Below, one piece after another: positions 11,246-23,906 of a stretch of 64,000 bases of DNA. Numbering within the stretch: the first letter of the stretch is position 1; each line of letters begins with the position of its first letter. This stretch comes from Argentina anserina. Lineage: Eukaryota; Streptophyta; Magnoliopsida; Rosales; Rosaceae. Where the stretch lies: positions 13,516,001 through 13,580,000 of the forward strand of contig NC_065876.1 in NCBI RefSeq assembly GCF_933775445.1, given 5' to 3'. The notes under the pieces are model-generated. The model was not told where the DNA came from and made no database searches. It saw only the letters and a list, made by a program, of their open reading frames with translations. Made by a program: the position numbers and the translations under genes.

Positions 11246-12441
11246 CACCAAAAATAATAATATTCCAACCAAGCTATAATATCAAACACCAACTAACTTT
11301 ACCAGACAATTGCCAAATGAAAATAAGACTTCCAATTCAGGGTTGCTGTTCCAGTCGATCATGGATATTCTGCACTAGTCGTTCATCATGGGATTGGATC
11401 AGAAATGAAGAAAGCAACGTGTTTTTGCTGGTTGAATCAATCAAACTCTCTTCGTTTCTTACTGCTATGATCTGTGACTAGGGTATACGTGTGACCGGAT
11501 CCATCTTTTGAGGCAGTACTACTTCCTCGTCTTCAGATCCGAATCAAATGCAGAGCTAGCCTGACCCAAATTGCGGATCCGATATACGAATGAGAAAAGA
11601 AGCTAGGCATGGAACCAAAGCGAATTAGAGACTTGGTTATACTTTTATGCTTGTTTCCTTTTTGGTCTCTATTATATTATGCGACTTGAGCGGTGGAATT
11701 GATGGACCGATGGAGACTCGATCATGATTGATGGCTATGTCTTTGTGTTGTTTATTGAATTTTCTGGCGGTGAAGGCGCGGGAGTTTCGTGACAATTGGC
11801 GCCCGCACGTCTTTGCTTTCCGTCAACGGCGTTTTAAACAAGTATGGGATTGTCTGCATTGCGTTTATTCAATAATGCTGCACCTGACATCTCTGAGCCA
11901 ATGGGATTCGAACACCTGATGAAATCGGATCTGTGCTCCGGTGGCACTTCGCTGCCGCAAGTTTTTGGGGAACTGTACCCGTGAATTATAATCTTACTGG
12001 CATGCCCCAGCTTACATAATTAGGTTAGACTAGAGTTTCTTATCTGGTATATAAAGTCCTCCGAATAGAAAGGTTAACCAACTATTTTGGTCAATGAACT
12101 TACCTGTAGTTTTAATTTGGTCGACTTTGTACTCAACTATTCAAGCCTAACCTTGATTAGGAATATATGAGCCTAGCACCTTCTGGCGAAAAAGGCACCA
12201 AGTCTCTAAAAGCAAGGGGCATAAAGGATCTTAAGAGTAATGAAGCATTCGACTTCTTCCTTACTGGTGGTTTTTATTCTGTGTCTGCAAGACTGCAATG
12301 TAGATTACATCTTTAATTTATCTGAAAACAATTATAATATACAATATCATACAAAGACAAATATTTGGAATTTCATAGTAAAGATTAAGCAAGGGACTAT
12401 TATGTATATTGCTTGTATCAAAAACATAATTGTGTACCAGA
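11246..12441. other. Intergenic region between CML18-type and PAP3-type genes
   Basis: This holds the promoter and 5' untranslated region of the minus-strand calmodulin-like gene (next to 11246) and the 3' region of the PAP3-type gene (next to 12441). I see no further coding sequence. Short open frames have no recognisable protein content. Confidence 0.5.
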
Positions 12442-14484
12442 TTACTGATCTAGGAGAGGACTTCCTTCTTTAGCAAGCACAAAGAGACCACCATCCCCCC
12501 TGGAGATTCGGAAATCTTCATCAAGGTACGTAGTAAGAAGCCAGGACTGTGTCCGCTCGCCTGGGATGGGAACCTTAAGTGATTGCTGACCAGAGATGGT
12601 TCTTGAAATGCTCGCAGCAACCTCCTGCAGAGGACTGAGAGCTTGCTGGACAGGCGACAAATTGATTCTTTGCCCAAATATTTCAACATCAAGTGGGAGC
12701 TCAATACTTGACTTTATATCTGGTGGCTGAAAGGTGCCTTCCTTGAATTGAACCTGAATATATTGATAGCAGACTATTAGGGTTCTAGTAACTCATTCAC
12801 CATACTCAATAACTTGCTCAAGTTGTTGACAATTTACTTATTTAACTGAAGTACCAATCAACTCCTATAATAGTATGCACGCTATCATGTATGCAGATAT
12901 AAAGCTATACCTGGATTCTTGAAGGACTTCTAACTTCAAAACTAGCAGATGCACTGAAAGTGAATGTAGCAAACGGGCCGGACAATGTGATGGAGTTCAG
13001 AATTGTCAGACTTCTGGTGTCAATTGATTGGTTGATTTTATCCACTTTCAATAAAGGTGTGCTACCTGCTGCCAGAAGTGGCAACAGCTCGGACGATGCA
13101 GTGTACCTGATTTAATAAAATAAATGATGATATCAGGACAATGCAATCGACTTCAATTATCAAACTGTTTCAAGACATAAAGCACAATAAAAAAGAGAAC
13201 GAATGCATTTATCAATTGTAAAAGGTCTGAGAAACATAGTTGATACATCACATTGATTTCAAAGTGACACAAGAATTTTTTCTCAACCCTACCAGTACCA
13301 ACGCTTTTCTGCTATTTAAATTTGGCCACTATAACAGCATCAACCTCAACTTCAAATACACAAGGCAGTTCTCCAGAGCAATACTAATGAAATATAAAGA
13401 CTCTAACACAAAACTATTACATTGCACCTTTGATTTAACTCAAGAAAAGAGAGCTATGATGTTATTGAAATAGAAATGACAACATAAATATTAAAGCAAT
13501 CAAAATTGATTCTCAATCTTAACCTTCAAGTGTATAAAACATTTATATCTAGTGAATGATATTATCAGCTTACAAAATCTAAACCATATCGATTAATATT
13601 CTAATTTCAAAAAGATTCTGATACAAGTAAAGCCTGATTCTTTCAAAATACCAACAGTCCAACTCTTCCACTTCATTTGGAACTAGAAAAATGCAATCTA
13701 TGTCTCTAAAGTCCTCCCAATATTTCACACACACACACACACACACATATCTGCATCCATTTCCCCCCCCCCCCCCTAAACTTATAAAATTCTGTTATAT
13801 CATCACAGTGTCTTCAACCATATATCTACTCATTTGCACTCTATATGTATCAATCTATGCATTTAGAAACCTATGAATGCATCTTGTTAACCAAAAACTC
13901 AGACAGCGAAATCGAACTTACAGCAAAACCCAGTTGCCATCAAGCAGCCCCGGGTTCTCCGTCGGCGCCGGAGTGGGATTCGCCGCCTCCAGCTGGTTAA
14001 CCAACTCCGCCAGTTCAGCTCTCACCTCCGACCCGGCCCGAAAGCCCAACTCAGTCCCGTAAAGCGTGTCCACCAAGCACCTCTTCAGCTCAGTGAGCTT
14101 AGAATCCACCTCCTCCTCATCCACCACCACCGCGCTCTCAGCCTCAGCTTTCGCCGGAGTTCCATTCCCGATTTCAACATACTCATCACCTCCTCCCCAC
14201 TCGTCCTCGTTCACTGGAGGGTCCGATTCCGAGATAGTGGGCTCCGGCTCCGCCGGCGCGGGATCGGCTGGCTCGCCCCACTCGTCGGTGATTTTGGCGG
14301 GACGGTCGGTGGGGGAGTCGTCGGAGAGAGAGGAGCGGGGGCGGAAGGAGGAGAGGTTGGAGATTGGATTAGGGTTTGGGGAGGAGAGAGAGAGGGATTG
14401 GGGTTTTGGGGTTGGAAATGAGAGGGGTTTGAGGGGTTTGGAGAAGAGAGACGAGTGTGAGGTGAAGACGAGATTCAGAGCCAT
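12442..14484 (-). CDS. PAP3: Plastid-lipid-associated protein (fibrillin), PAP3 type
   Basis: Three exons, read right to left: 13922-14484, 12911-13106 and 12442-12753, all with GT-AG junctions and consistent phases. They encode 356 residues. The first ~60 residues are rich in Ser, Pro and hydroxylated residues, as in a chloroplast transit peptide. An acidic region with the repeated DEWG motif follows (about 60-130). The PAP/fibrillin domain starts near residue 133 and includes GTELGFRA, LEAANPTPAP, NWVLLYTASSELLPLL, FGQRINLSP, VPIPGERTQSWLLTTYLD and a C-terminal RGDGGLFVL. Fibrillins of this group sit on plastoglobules and thylakoids and affect lipid storage and photoprotection. The order and length match Arabidopsis PAP3/FBN2 (At2g35490). 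The start codon is only about 120 bp from the end of a large Mutator-like element, so its upstream region has been replaced. Confidence 0.93.
13728..13778. repeat. (CA)n microsatellite and poly-C run in PAP3 intron 1
   Basis: About ten CA units (13728-13747) and an eleven-base C run near 13767 lie in the first PAP3 intron (13107-13921). Confidence 0.9.
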
Positions 14485-14604
14485 TTCTTTTTTGGTTCAA
14501 AGTTTTCCTTTTTTTGCGGTAGGTTTTAATTTATATAGTTTTTGCTTTGGTTGGGCCAGTTTTATGGAATGTTATCGTTTATGATTATTTTCTATTTTGA
14601 ATAA

Positions 14605-14768
14605 GAGTTTTTTTCAGTTTACCCCCTGAAACTTTGGGGTGAAAATCAGACTACCCCTTAAACTTTTGATTTAATCATATTACCCCCCTGTATTTCTAAA
14701 CGACATCAGAAAAGAACAAAGTTTGAATTTTCCTCCTAATCTGACGTCACCTGTAGCAATTAAAACCA
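14605..14768 (+). repeat. Left terminal inverted repeat of the MULE
   Basis: Pairs with 25991-26152 in inverse orientation. The repeats differ at scattered positions, including short indels, so the insertion is not very recent. In this element class the terminal repeat carries the transposase promoter. This copy is also the nearest non-genic DNA upstream of PAP3. Confidence 0.9.
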
Positions 14769-14907
14769 AAGTTTTCTAAAATGACTTAAGTACCCTCATG
14801 AAAATTTTATCTGAGGATAAATGAAACTATCTCTCAGTCTCTTACAAATATACCAAAAAACCAAAACCCACTCTCTCACTCTCCCACTCAGATTTGTAAC
14901 AAAAAAG

Positions 14908-14908
14908 G

Positions 14909-14941
<33 letters not shown>
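14908..14941. repeat. (CT)n microsatellite in the transposase leader
   Basis: A CT run of about 16 units lies 60 bp before the proposed transposase start codon, a common feature of plant 5' untranslated regions. Confidence 0.9.
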
Positions 14942-14945
<4 letters not shown>

Positions 14946-17900
14946 ATCAACCTGAAACCCAGATTTCTGGACAATTTAGGGTTTAAAGATCAACACGAAA
15001 TGGCGGGGGATGACAATTGGGTATTCTGCTTGCCAAATGGAAGCAAAAAATCAGAGGAAGTCCAAAATTATGGTGAGTTAGGGTTTCGATTTAGCTGTTG
15101 TTGGTTAATGATATGGGGAAAATTTCGGGTTTTTAGTTTTTTTGTGTGTCTATGTTATTAGATTAGATGTTGGGAACTTTGAATTTGGGGTTGTGAGAAT
15201 TAAGATTTCGTATTATACAGTTTACTCTTTGGTTTATGTATTTTACTATTTCTGTTTGGTTTCTTCTTGAGTAGTTCAGTTTGCCCTCAGTTAGACTGAA
15301 AGCAACATCAGTTTATGTATGAGAGGTCTATGTCTTATGTAGATTTTATACTCAATTAAATGCCAAGATGGTTTATTTGGCTTTTATATATGAGATGTCT
15401 TCTAATGATAGATCTTAGCCTTACGGGGCTTCTTAGATTTTTCAAGTTCATTTTTGTCAATAAAATGTTTTGAAAGAAATAACTAGTTTGACTTGTTATG
15501 GAAGTAGTAAATGTTGTTGTTGATCAAATTGATTTATGATTAAACAAATTACCCAGCTGAGGGAACTCATCCAAAGAAGATAATTATTTCAGCAGCTTCT
15601 CCTTGTGAATGACTAGATGATAGAAAATAGAAATATTTGCAAAGCTGTGACATATATTGCTGATAAAAATCATTGGTGCATAACCAAGTTTGAATTCGTA
15701 CACCTTCCCACCTCAAATTTCAAGTCAACATGGTGTTACTTAATATACACAAAGATGTACTAATTGAGTGCAAAAAAAAAACATAATAGTTTTACTAATT
15801 AAACAATTTCAACCACTAGTAATATGCTTATAGTAGTTGGTTATTTAACATTTAATTACAAGTCATCTTATTATCTTAACTAGAAGTGTGCATGATTGCA
15901 GTTTATCCAGGGCACTTCACTTTAAAAGTATATCATGGTGGATATTATGATCACGTGGAGAAGAAATATGTGGGTGGAAGCATTGGATACTTTGATAGTG
16001 TGAACAAGGAGAAGCTGGACTTAATGGAGTTGGATGTGATGGTGATGACTTTGAATCCTTCTTATTATGGGACAAAGATTGATTACTACTATATAGGATC
16101 TGAGGATGATCATGTTACCTTGCTGAAGAAGGACAACGATTTGTTGAAAATGTGTTGTTGTGTGCCACAAGTAAGGCTGATCATTTTATACCTATACCAC
16201 AGAGAAGATGACGATTTCAGCATTTTGAATGAAGCCAGTGGTTTTGGTAGTAGTGGGGTTGTCATAGAGGAGCTCCCTGACTCCCCAAGGCAACCAAGAA
16301 CAATTGTGAGGACTGGAGATCTCCCTAGTTTGCTAAGGCAAGATATTCCAAGTAAACAGAGTCAGGCCCTCATAGTTTATCAATCTGGTAAGGGTAAGCA
16401 GAAAACTAACCTGGTTACAGAAGGTAACTTGGATGATGACTTTGAAAAAGATGACTCAATATATGATGATGATAATTCAGAATCAGATGATGTTGACTAC
16501 AACCCTGCTAAAGATGATGATGAGTATATAAGGTATGGAGTAGATGATGATTTTCTATTTGATTGGCTAACAGAAAAAGATGGGTGTGTAGATTATGATG
16601 TGTTGCATATCAGTGAAGGGGTTACAAGCAATGAGAGTAACCATGATGTAGGGCCAGAGTTTGAAGATGAGGAACCAATGTTTCAGGCTATTGACTCGGA
16701 TGGGGAAGAGATAGGCCATGCGATACACTCTGATTCTGATGTTGATGGTGATAATGATCCAGAGTTTAATCCGAAGACCGATATGAAAAACCCCTGGTTT
16801 TGCAAAGGGATGAAGTTTGCAACAGCAAGGATACTAAGAGCTGCCTTAAGAGAGAGAGCAATTCAAGATGGTTGGGAGGTCCTATTTTATAAGAGTGATG
16901 GTGACAGAATTAAGGCCATTTGTGGTGCTAATGATTGTGATTTTGAATTAACTGCTAGTCGGATGCAACATGAGAGCACCTTGCAGATTAGGAAGTATGT
17001 TGGAGATCATAGTTGTTATAGGGTTGGGGAGAACAGGATGGTGAGAACACCATATCTAATTGAAAGATTCTCACACCATATTAGACTTAACCCTGGCATG
17101 TCAACAAGTATTAATTCTCCATAAATTCTCCTTCATATTCTCCTACACTTCATTTTCAAATACTTATCAGGTTCTCTGTTTTCTGTTTCCTTGTTTTAGA
17201 GGCTTTTGAAACTCTTATGTCTTCTGAATTAAGAACACCAGTTTCACGCCAGCAAGCTTATAGGACTAAGAGGGCTGCTCTTGATATGATTGAGAGAAGT
17301 ATGCAGGAACAATATGCAAGGGTGCAAGATTATGCTATGGAGTTGAAGAGGGTTGATCCACATACGACTGTGGATATCAAGTGTGACTTCAACAATACAC
17401 AACAATTTCCCGTATTCAAGAGGATGTACATATGCTTAGGAGCACTTAAGCAAGGATTCAAGGACGGTTGCAGACCTATTTTGGGATTAGATGGGTGTCA
17501 TCTCAAGAGTCCATACGGTGGTCAGCTCCTATCAGCAGTTGGTCTTGATGCTAATAACCAGACCTGGGTTGTTGCTTATGCTCAAGTGGAGCTCGAGAAT
17601 AAGGATTCATGGGTTTGGTTCATGAGACTTTTGGTCAATGATTTAGATATCCAAGGAGATGGAAATGGCTTCACCTTTATCTCAGATAAACAAAAGGGGT
17701 TGCAGCGTGCAGTTGAAGATGTGTTACCACTAGCAGATCATAGGTTTTGTGTTAGGCATTTGTGGACCAATTTCAACAATCATTTCCATGGGAAGGATAA
17801 GAAAGACCAGCTATGGGCAATTGCTAAGTCAACAACCATGGCCTATTACAACAAAGAGATGGTCATGATGAACCAACTAGACCCGAAAGCGTATGAGTGG

Positions 17901-19965
17901 CTAAGCTAAAACGTATGCATTTTTTTCATCCTAAAAATTTATTATCCATCTCACGCTTGTTTTTATAAGTTTGTGCTATCAAATTGATTTCATGTTTTGT
18001 TAGTTCTATATAGCTACTGTAATAATTTCTTGTCTTGTTACACGTTGCAGATCCAGATAGAAATCCAAAGAACAGGTGCAGAGCACACTTTAAAACTATT
18101 TTGAAGTGTGATATGTTGCTTAATAATCTGTGTGAGACTTTTAACGCTGCTATCCTACCTGCTAGATCTAAACCAGTAATTTCATGCTTTGAAGAAATTA
18201 GGGTAAGGATGATGAAGAGGATTGCTGTCAGGAAGGAGAAGATGAGCAAGGTGAAAGATCTAATCTGCCCCAATCCGAGGATGATCCTAGAGAAAAATAA
18301 AGTAAAAGCTGGATCAGATTGCACTCCTCAAGCCACTGGGGGTATGAGCATTGAGGTAATAAGCTTCACTGGTGGCAAATATGTGGTGAATTTGCCTGCA
18401 AGGGAGTGTGCATGCAGGAGATGGGATCTAACTGGGATCCCTTGTAAACATGCCATATCTGCCATTATTTTTATGAGACAAAAGCCAGAAGATTATGTGG
18501 ATGCTTGTTACATGACTCAGACCTACATGGCCATCTACTCTAACACAATCCAGCCTGTAAATGGGATGGACTTGTGGAATCCAAGTGATGAACCTCCAAT
18601 CCTACCACCACAATACAATAGACAACCTGGTAGGCCAAAGACCAAAAGGATAAAAGATGCTTCCGATAAAGATAGTGATGGTCCTAAGCTTGGAAGGCGG
18701 TAGAGATCTTTGAAATGTAGTATGTGCCATGAATTGGGGCACAACATCAAGACATGTCATAGGCATCTACCACCTAAGGCATCAACTCCTAAGGCTCCCA
18801 AGATGTAATAACCCTCGTTTTCAAACGATATTTGAAATTGAATTTAATTCTATTAAGTTGTGAAGTTTGATTTAAACCGAATATGATTACTTGCAAATGT
18901 TACGAAACGGGAATGGAAACGTTCCGAGAACGTTTAATAAGAAAACATTACGTTTCCGAACGAATTTATCGACTTTTATTTCGTCGCTCGTTTGTGAAAA
19001 CTTTCTTCACGGAAGTTGTAGAGCTTGTCGATACGAGTTCGTGGATATGTGACGCATTCGAATCGGACGTCGGAGGTAAAAGTTATTAACGTCGGAAGTT
19101 AGTTTCCGATTTGGAAACTAGTATAAATAGATAATTATGGGATTAGGGTTTCCATAATCAGAAACCCTTTCTCTCTCTTCTCTCTCATCCCGCCGCTCTC
19201 AACTCTCTCTCTCCCCGATTTTCTTCTCCTCTCCTTCTCCGAAATTCTCCCCTTCGATTCGCCGTCTCCGAGCCGCCGTGAAGTGCACCGCCCAGCCCAG
19301 CGTCGCCGCAAGGACTCCCTCAGCCACCCTCCAGCTCGCCAGCCCGTGCCCCGCCGTCGCCAAGCCGCTCGGACGTCGCCAAGATTCTGCAATTTTTCCC
19401 CGCCGCTGCCTATCCTCCCCGATGCTTCCCACGGATCAAACAAGGTATGGATTGATTGAATATGGATGTTGTGATGTTGTGATGTTGTTGTGTGTATTGT
19501 GGATGTTGTGGATGATTTGTGGAGGAGATCGGAGGGGAGGGGAGATTGATGAACACCGCCGCCTTAAGGCGGCGCGTGAGGGAGTATGGGGCAATCTATG
19601 GGTGATCGGAGACCGTAGGAAGGTGGAGGAGGAGGAGAGGATGGTTTTTGGGCCGGAGGTGGTGTGATACGCTCCGACGTCGGGGAAGGCGCGTGGGCCC
19701 CACGCGCGGCCGGCCGGAGGTGGCGCGTGTGCCACACGCGCCGCCGTGTGAGGCGGTGTAATTAGTTTTGACTGAAAGGGTATTTTGGTAATTTACTGTG
19801 TAACGGTAAATATAAATGTAAATTTTATTTACGTATGGTAAATGTAATTAAGTTTTACCTACGGTAAATGTAATTATAAATTACTTTCAGTAATTGTAAA
19901 AAGTAATTTTGTAAAAAGGGTAATTTAGTAAATTTTATTTACTGAATTTGTATTTACATTAAATC

Positions 19966-20250
19966 GTACGTATACGTACAGAAATACGTATTAATATTTA
20001 TACGTACAGAAATACGTATTAATATTTATACGTACAGAAATACGTATTAATATTTATACGTACAGAAATACGTATTAATATTTATACGTACGGAAATACG
20101 TATTAACATTTATACGCACAGAAATACGTATTATTATTTATACGTACAGAAATACGTATATAATATTATACGTATAGAAATACGTATTTAATATTTATAC
20201 GTACAAAAATACGTATATAATACTTATACGTACAGAAATACGTATTAATT
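19966..20250 (+). repeat. 28 bp hairpin repeat array, ten copies
   Basis: The unit core is ATACGTACAGAAATACGTAT, a seven-base stem around the loop CAGAAA, separated by TAATATT-like spacers. I count ten units with a few variants (CGG, CGCAC, TATAG, CAAAA). Related arrays in other LTRs hold between zero and nine units. Confidence 0.9.
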
Positions 20251-20858
20251 GAGTATTGTACAGTACCCGTGAATAGTGAACAGTGAACAGTAACTTCTTA
20301 TAAACCAAAATTGCTGAACAGTAACCGTATATTACTGTTTTGGCATTTAAAGGTTTACGAAACGATTCTAAATTCTTTTCTTATTCTTTTAAGGTGATCG
20401 TTAAATCGAGGAAAGGAATTAGCATCGCGAATTGTGGAATTACGCTCAAGTCAATAAGGTGAGTAAAAGCTCACTGAATTTACGAATCTACCCTCGTGGT
20501 GATTCAACATTTTTCAAGTGTGTTTATCAAATGAATTATAACATGTATATAATTTAGTGGACTACATATATATAGTATAATGGTAATAGGTACATAATAT
20601 ATATATAGTTCATTAAATTACGTACTGTTATTAATGCATTAAAAATAGTCATTTCGGTGACGGAAAATTGAGCATGAGTATGTGAGAATATTGTAAGTAA
20701 TTCTTCAGGTGTTTATGAAATATGACATGTATAGGATATAGTGAACTATGTATATATTGTATAAATGGTAATAAATACGAATATATATAATTTGCTATAT
20801 AATATACTGTTATGATTTTTATTGTAGTGATATCGTGAAAATTTTAAAACGTACAATA

Positions 20859-23800
20859 TGTAATAACCCCAATTTTTCAAAACGATATTCGATTGAATTA
20901 AATTCTATTAAGTTGTGAAGTTTGATTTAAACCGAATGTGATTACTTGCAAACGTTACGAAACGGGAACGGAAACGCTCCGAGAACGTTTAATAAGAAAA
21001 CGTTACGTTTCCGAACGAATTTATCGACTTTTATTTCGTCGCTCGGTTGTGAAAACTTTCTTCACGGAAGTTGTAGAGCTCGTCGATACGAGTTCGTGTA
21101 TATGTGACGCGTTCGAATCGGACGTCGGAGGTAAAAGTTATTAACGTCGGAAGTTAGTTTCCGATTTGGAAACTAGTATAAATAGATAATTATGGGATTA
21201 GGGTTTCCATAATCAGAAACCCTTTCTCCCCCTTCTCTCTCATCCCGCCGCTCTCCCTCGAACTCTCTCTCTCTCTTCTCTCTCGCCCTCTCTCCCTTCT
21301 GAATCGCCCTCTCCCCCGACCTCCGTGTCTCTCACCGCCGGCCTCCACGCACCCACGAGCTCGACTCCTTCTCCTTCCGAGCAAGACTCGACTCCTCTCA
21401 TCACCGAGGAGCGACGCCTAACTCCTCTGCCCCCGCAACAACTCGCCACTGTTCAAGCCTCTCTCCGACGAAGCTAGGGTGTAGAGCAGGTGCACCTCCA
21501 TCCTGCTACACCTACGCTCGAGGGAAGGGACGCGCCGACACCTCCTCGTCGAAATCGACACGATCGGTGACTCATCTCACACCGACCTCGAGCCGAAGCT
21601 CCACCGAGTAATCTAGGTAAATATTGATGTAATTGAATTGATGTTGTGTTTGTTGGATGTTTGGGGATCGATTTGGGAGATTGTAGATCGATTGGAAGGT
21701 TTTGGAGGAGGATCGGATGTGTAGGTGGAAAAATGGAGGACCGCCGCCTTAGGCGGCGCGTGGAGGAGATTGGGAGGAGTAGGAGGCGGCCTAGGGTCGT
21801 AGGGAGGAAGAAGGGAGAAAGGAGGACGGTTTTGGGGTGGTGGTGGCGCCACACGCGCCGGTTTTGGGCTCGGCGCGTGGGCCCCACGCGCTGCCGGCCG
21901 GAGGTGGCGCGTGTGCCACACGCGCCGCCGTGTGAGGCGGTGTAATTAGTTTTGACTGAAGGGGTATTTTGGTAATTTACTGTGTACGGTAAATGTAAAT
22001 GTAATTTTTAATTACTACGGTAAATGTAATTAAATTTTACCCTTGGTAAATGTAAAAAGAAATTACTTTCAGTAAATGTAAAAAGTAATTTCGTAAAAGG
22101 GTAATTAAGTAAATTTTATTTACTGAATTTGTATTTACATTTAAATCGTACGTATACGTTCAGAAATACGTATTAATATTTATACGTACAGAAATACGTA
22201 TTAAATATTTATACGTACAGAAATACGTATTAATATTTATACGTACAGAAATATGTATTAATATTTATACGTACAGAAATACGTATTAATATTTATACGT
22301 ACAGAATTACGTATTTAATATTTATACGTACAGAAATACGTACATAATAATTATACGTACAGAAATACGTATATAGTACTTATACGTACAGAAATACGTA
22401 TTAATTGAGTATTGTACAGTAACCGTGAATAGTGAACAGTGAACAGTAGCTTCGTATAAACCAAAATAGCTGAACAGTAACCGTTTATTACTGTTTTGGC
22501 ATTTAAAGGTTTACGAAACGATTCTAAATTCTTTTCTTATTCTTTTAAGGTGATCGTTAAATCGAGGAAATGATTTATCATCGGCAATTGAGGATTTACG
22601 CTCAAGTCAATAAGGTGAGTAAAATCTCACTGAATTTACGAATCTACCCTCGCGGTGATTCAACATTTTGCAAGTGTGTTTATCAAATGAATTATAACAT
22701 GTATATAATTTAGTGGACTACATATATAGAGTATAATGGTAATAGGTACATAATATATATATAGTTCATTAAATTACGTACTGTTATTAATGCATAAAAT
22801 AGTCATTTCGGTGACGGAAAATTGAGCATGAGTTTGTGAGAATATTGTACGTATTTCTTCAGGTGTTTATGAAACATGACATGTATAGGATATAGTGGAC
22901 TATGTATATATTGTATAAATGGTAATAAATACGAATATATAGAGTTTGCTATATAATATACTGTTATGATTTTTATTGTGGTGATATCGTGAAAGTTTTA
23001 AAGCGTACAATATGATGTGTGATTATTGTACGTGATTTTAACATTGAGATTGTTAAAATGTGAATTGTCTTCGGACCTGATTTTTGGTACAATATGATGT
23101 GAGATTATTGTACGTGTTTGGCAAGTCGGAACCTAGCCTTTGGCCGGGCGAAAGTTACGATACAGTTAGAGCTCTAGTCTGTCTGCCTTAGTACTGCATG
23201 AGAGGTAACGGGTGGTTATCTGCTCATGGGTAGTCGGTGTATTTTGGATATTGGGTAGCGGGTGGCTATCCAATATCAACGGTGTATTACGAGAGGGGTA
23301 ACAGATGTGTACCAGCGTTCTTGGTACCCGTATTATAAATGCATTGGGTAACCAGAAGGGTTACTTAATTTCCTCATGAGCTTTTTATTTCATATTTCTT
23401 GGGTCAACCAGATGGGCTGACCATTGGCTCATGGGGGCATTTATATTTGTTGTTTTGTGGTCTTCCGTATATATTGATATGCGAACTGTATTGTGATTTT
23501 ACTCATACGAGCTATAAGCTTACCGGGTTTGTGTTTACAATCCCGGTGCACCAATTCGATGGTGTAGGGGATAACTCTGCAGGTGTTGATTAGTGGAGGT
23601 TGAGTGACGACTACAGAGGCTCGAAGTCGTTCGGATCCTACTTGTGGTGAGATTTTAGCATGGATTCGTGTGTGAGGATTTGTGTATTTTCATTTGTGCG
23701 ATTTGTGAGTGATTTGTGAGAATTATTACATTTCCATTTGTGTATGGATTATAATTTGGGTTGTAATAATTGGTTGTCTGAGTTGTATTGAGAACTCAGA

Positions 23801-23906
23801 ATTGATCCGCTGTTACATTTAAATGATTTCGATTTATTTGAGATTATTTGTGTTTAACGACTTTAAAATTTTGAGTTTTTAGGCTCGAAATTTTGGGGTC
23901 GTTACA
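20859..23906 (+). mobile_element. Solo LTR nested in a solo LTR
   Basis: 3,048 bp, TGTAATAACCCC to GGGGTCGTTACA, flanked by the perfect duplication CAATA (20854-20858 and 23907-23911). It inserted into the older LTR of the same family about 2.05 kb from its start. Its TATA box is near 21177, a hairpin repeat array of nine units is at 22150-22400 and the double stem-loop is at 23522-23566. It has the same length and near-identical layout as the LTRs of the intact element at 38635-49525. Confidence 0.95.
22150..22400 (+). repeat. 28 bp hairpin repeat array, nine copies
   Basis: Same ATACGTACAGAAATACGTAT unit as at 19966-20250. Nine units counted, with substitutions in the first, fourth and sixth. 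Confidence 0.9.

Noticed and set aside
11246..11272. Upstream in-frame methionine giving a hydrophobic N-terminus to the calmodulin-like protein.
   Set aside because: The extra nine residues are absent from the CML18 family and the next methionine matches the family start exactly.
14066..14584. Plus-strand frame of 172 codons across PAP3 exon 1.
   Set aside because: Antisense to the transit-peptide and acidic region of PAP3. Its Ser/Gly-rich composition is explained by the complementary strand.
17926..18324. Minus-strand frame with hydrophobic residues suggesting a membrane protein.
   Set aside because: Antisense to an intron and conserved exon of the MULE transposase.
19966..20250. Regular 28 bp palindromic repeats that resemble a CRISPR array.
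   Set aside because: The spacers are near-identical TAATATT words, the arrays lie inside plant LTRs on both strands, and copy numbers vary as in slippage arrays. There is no cas gene and the host is a plant.
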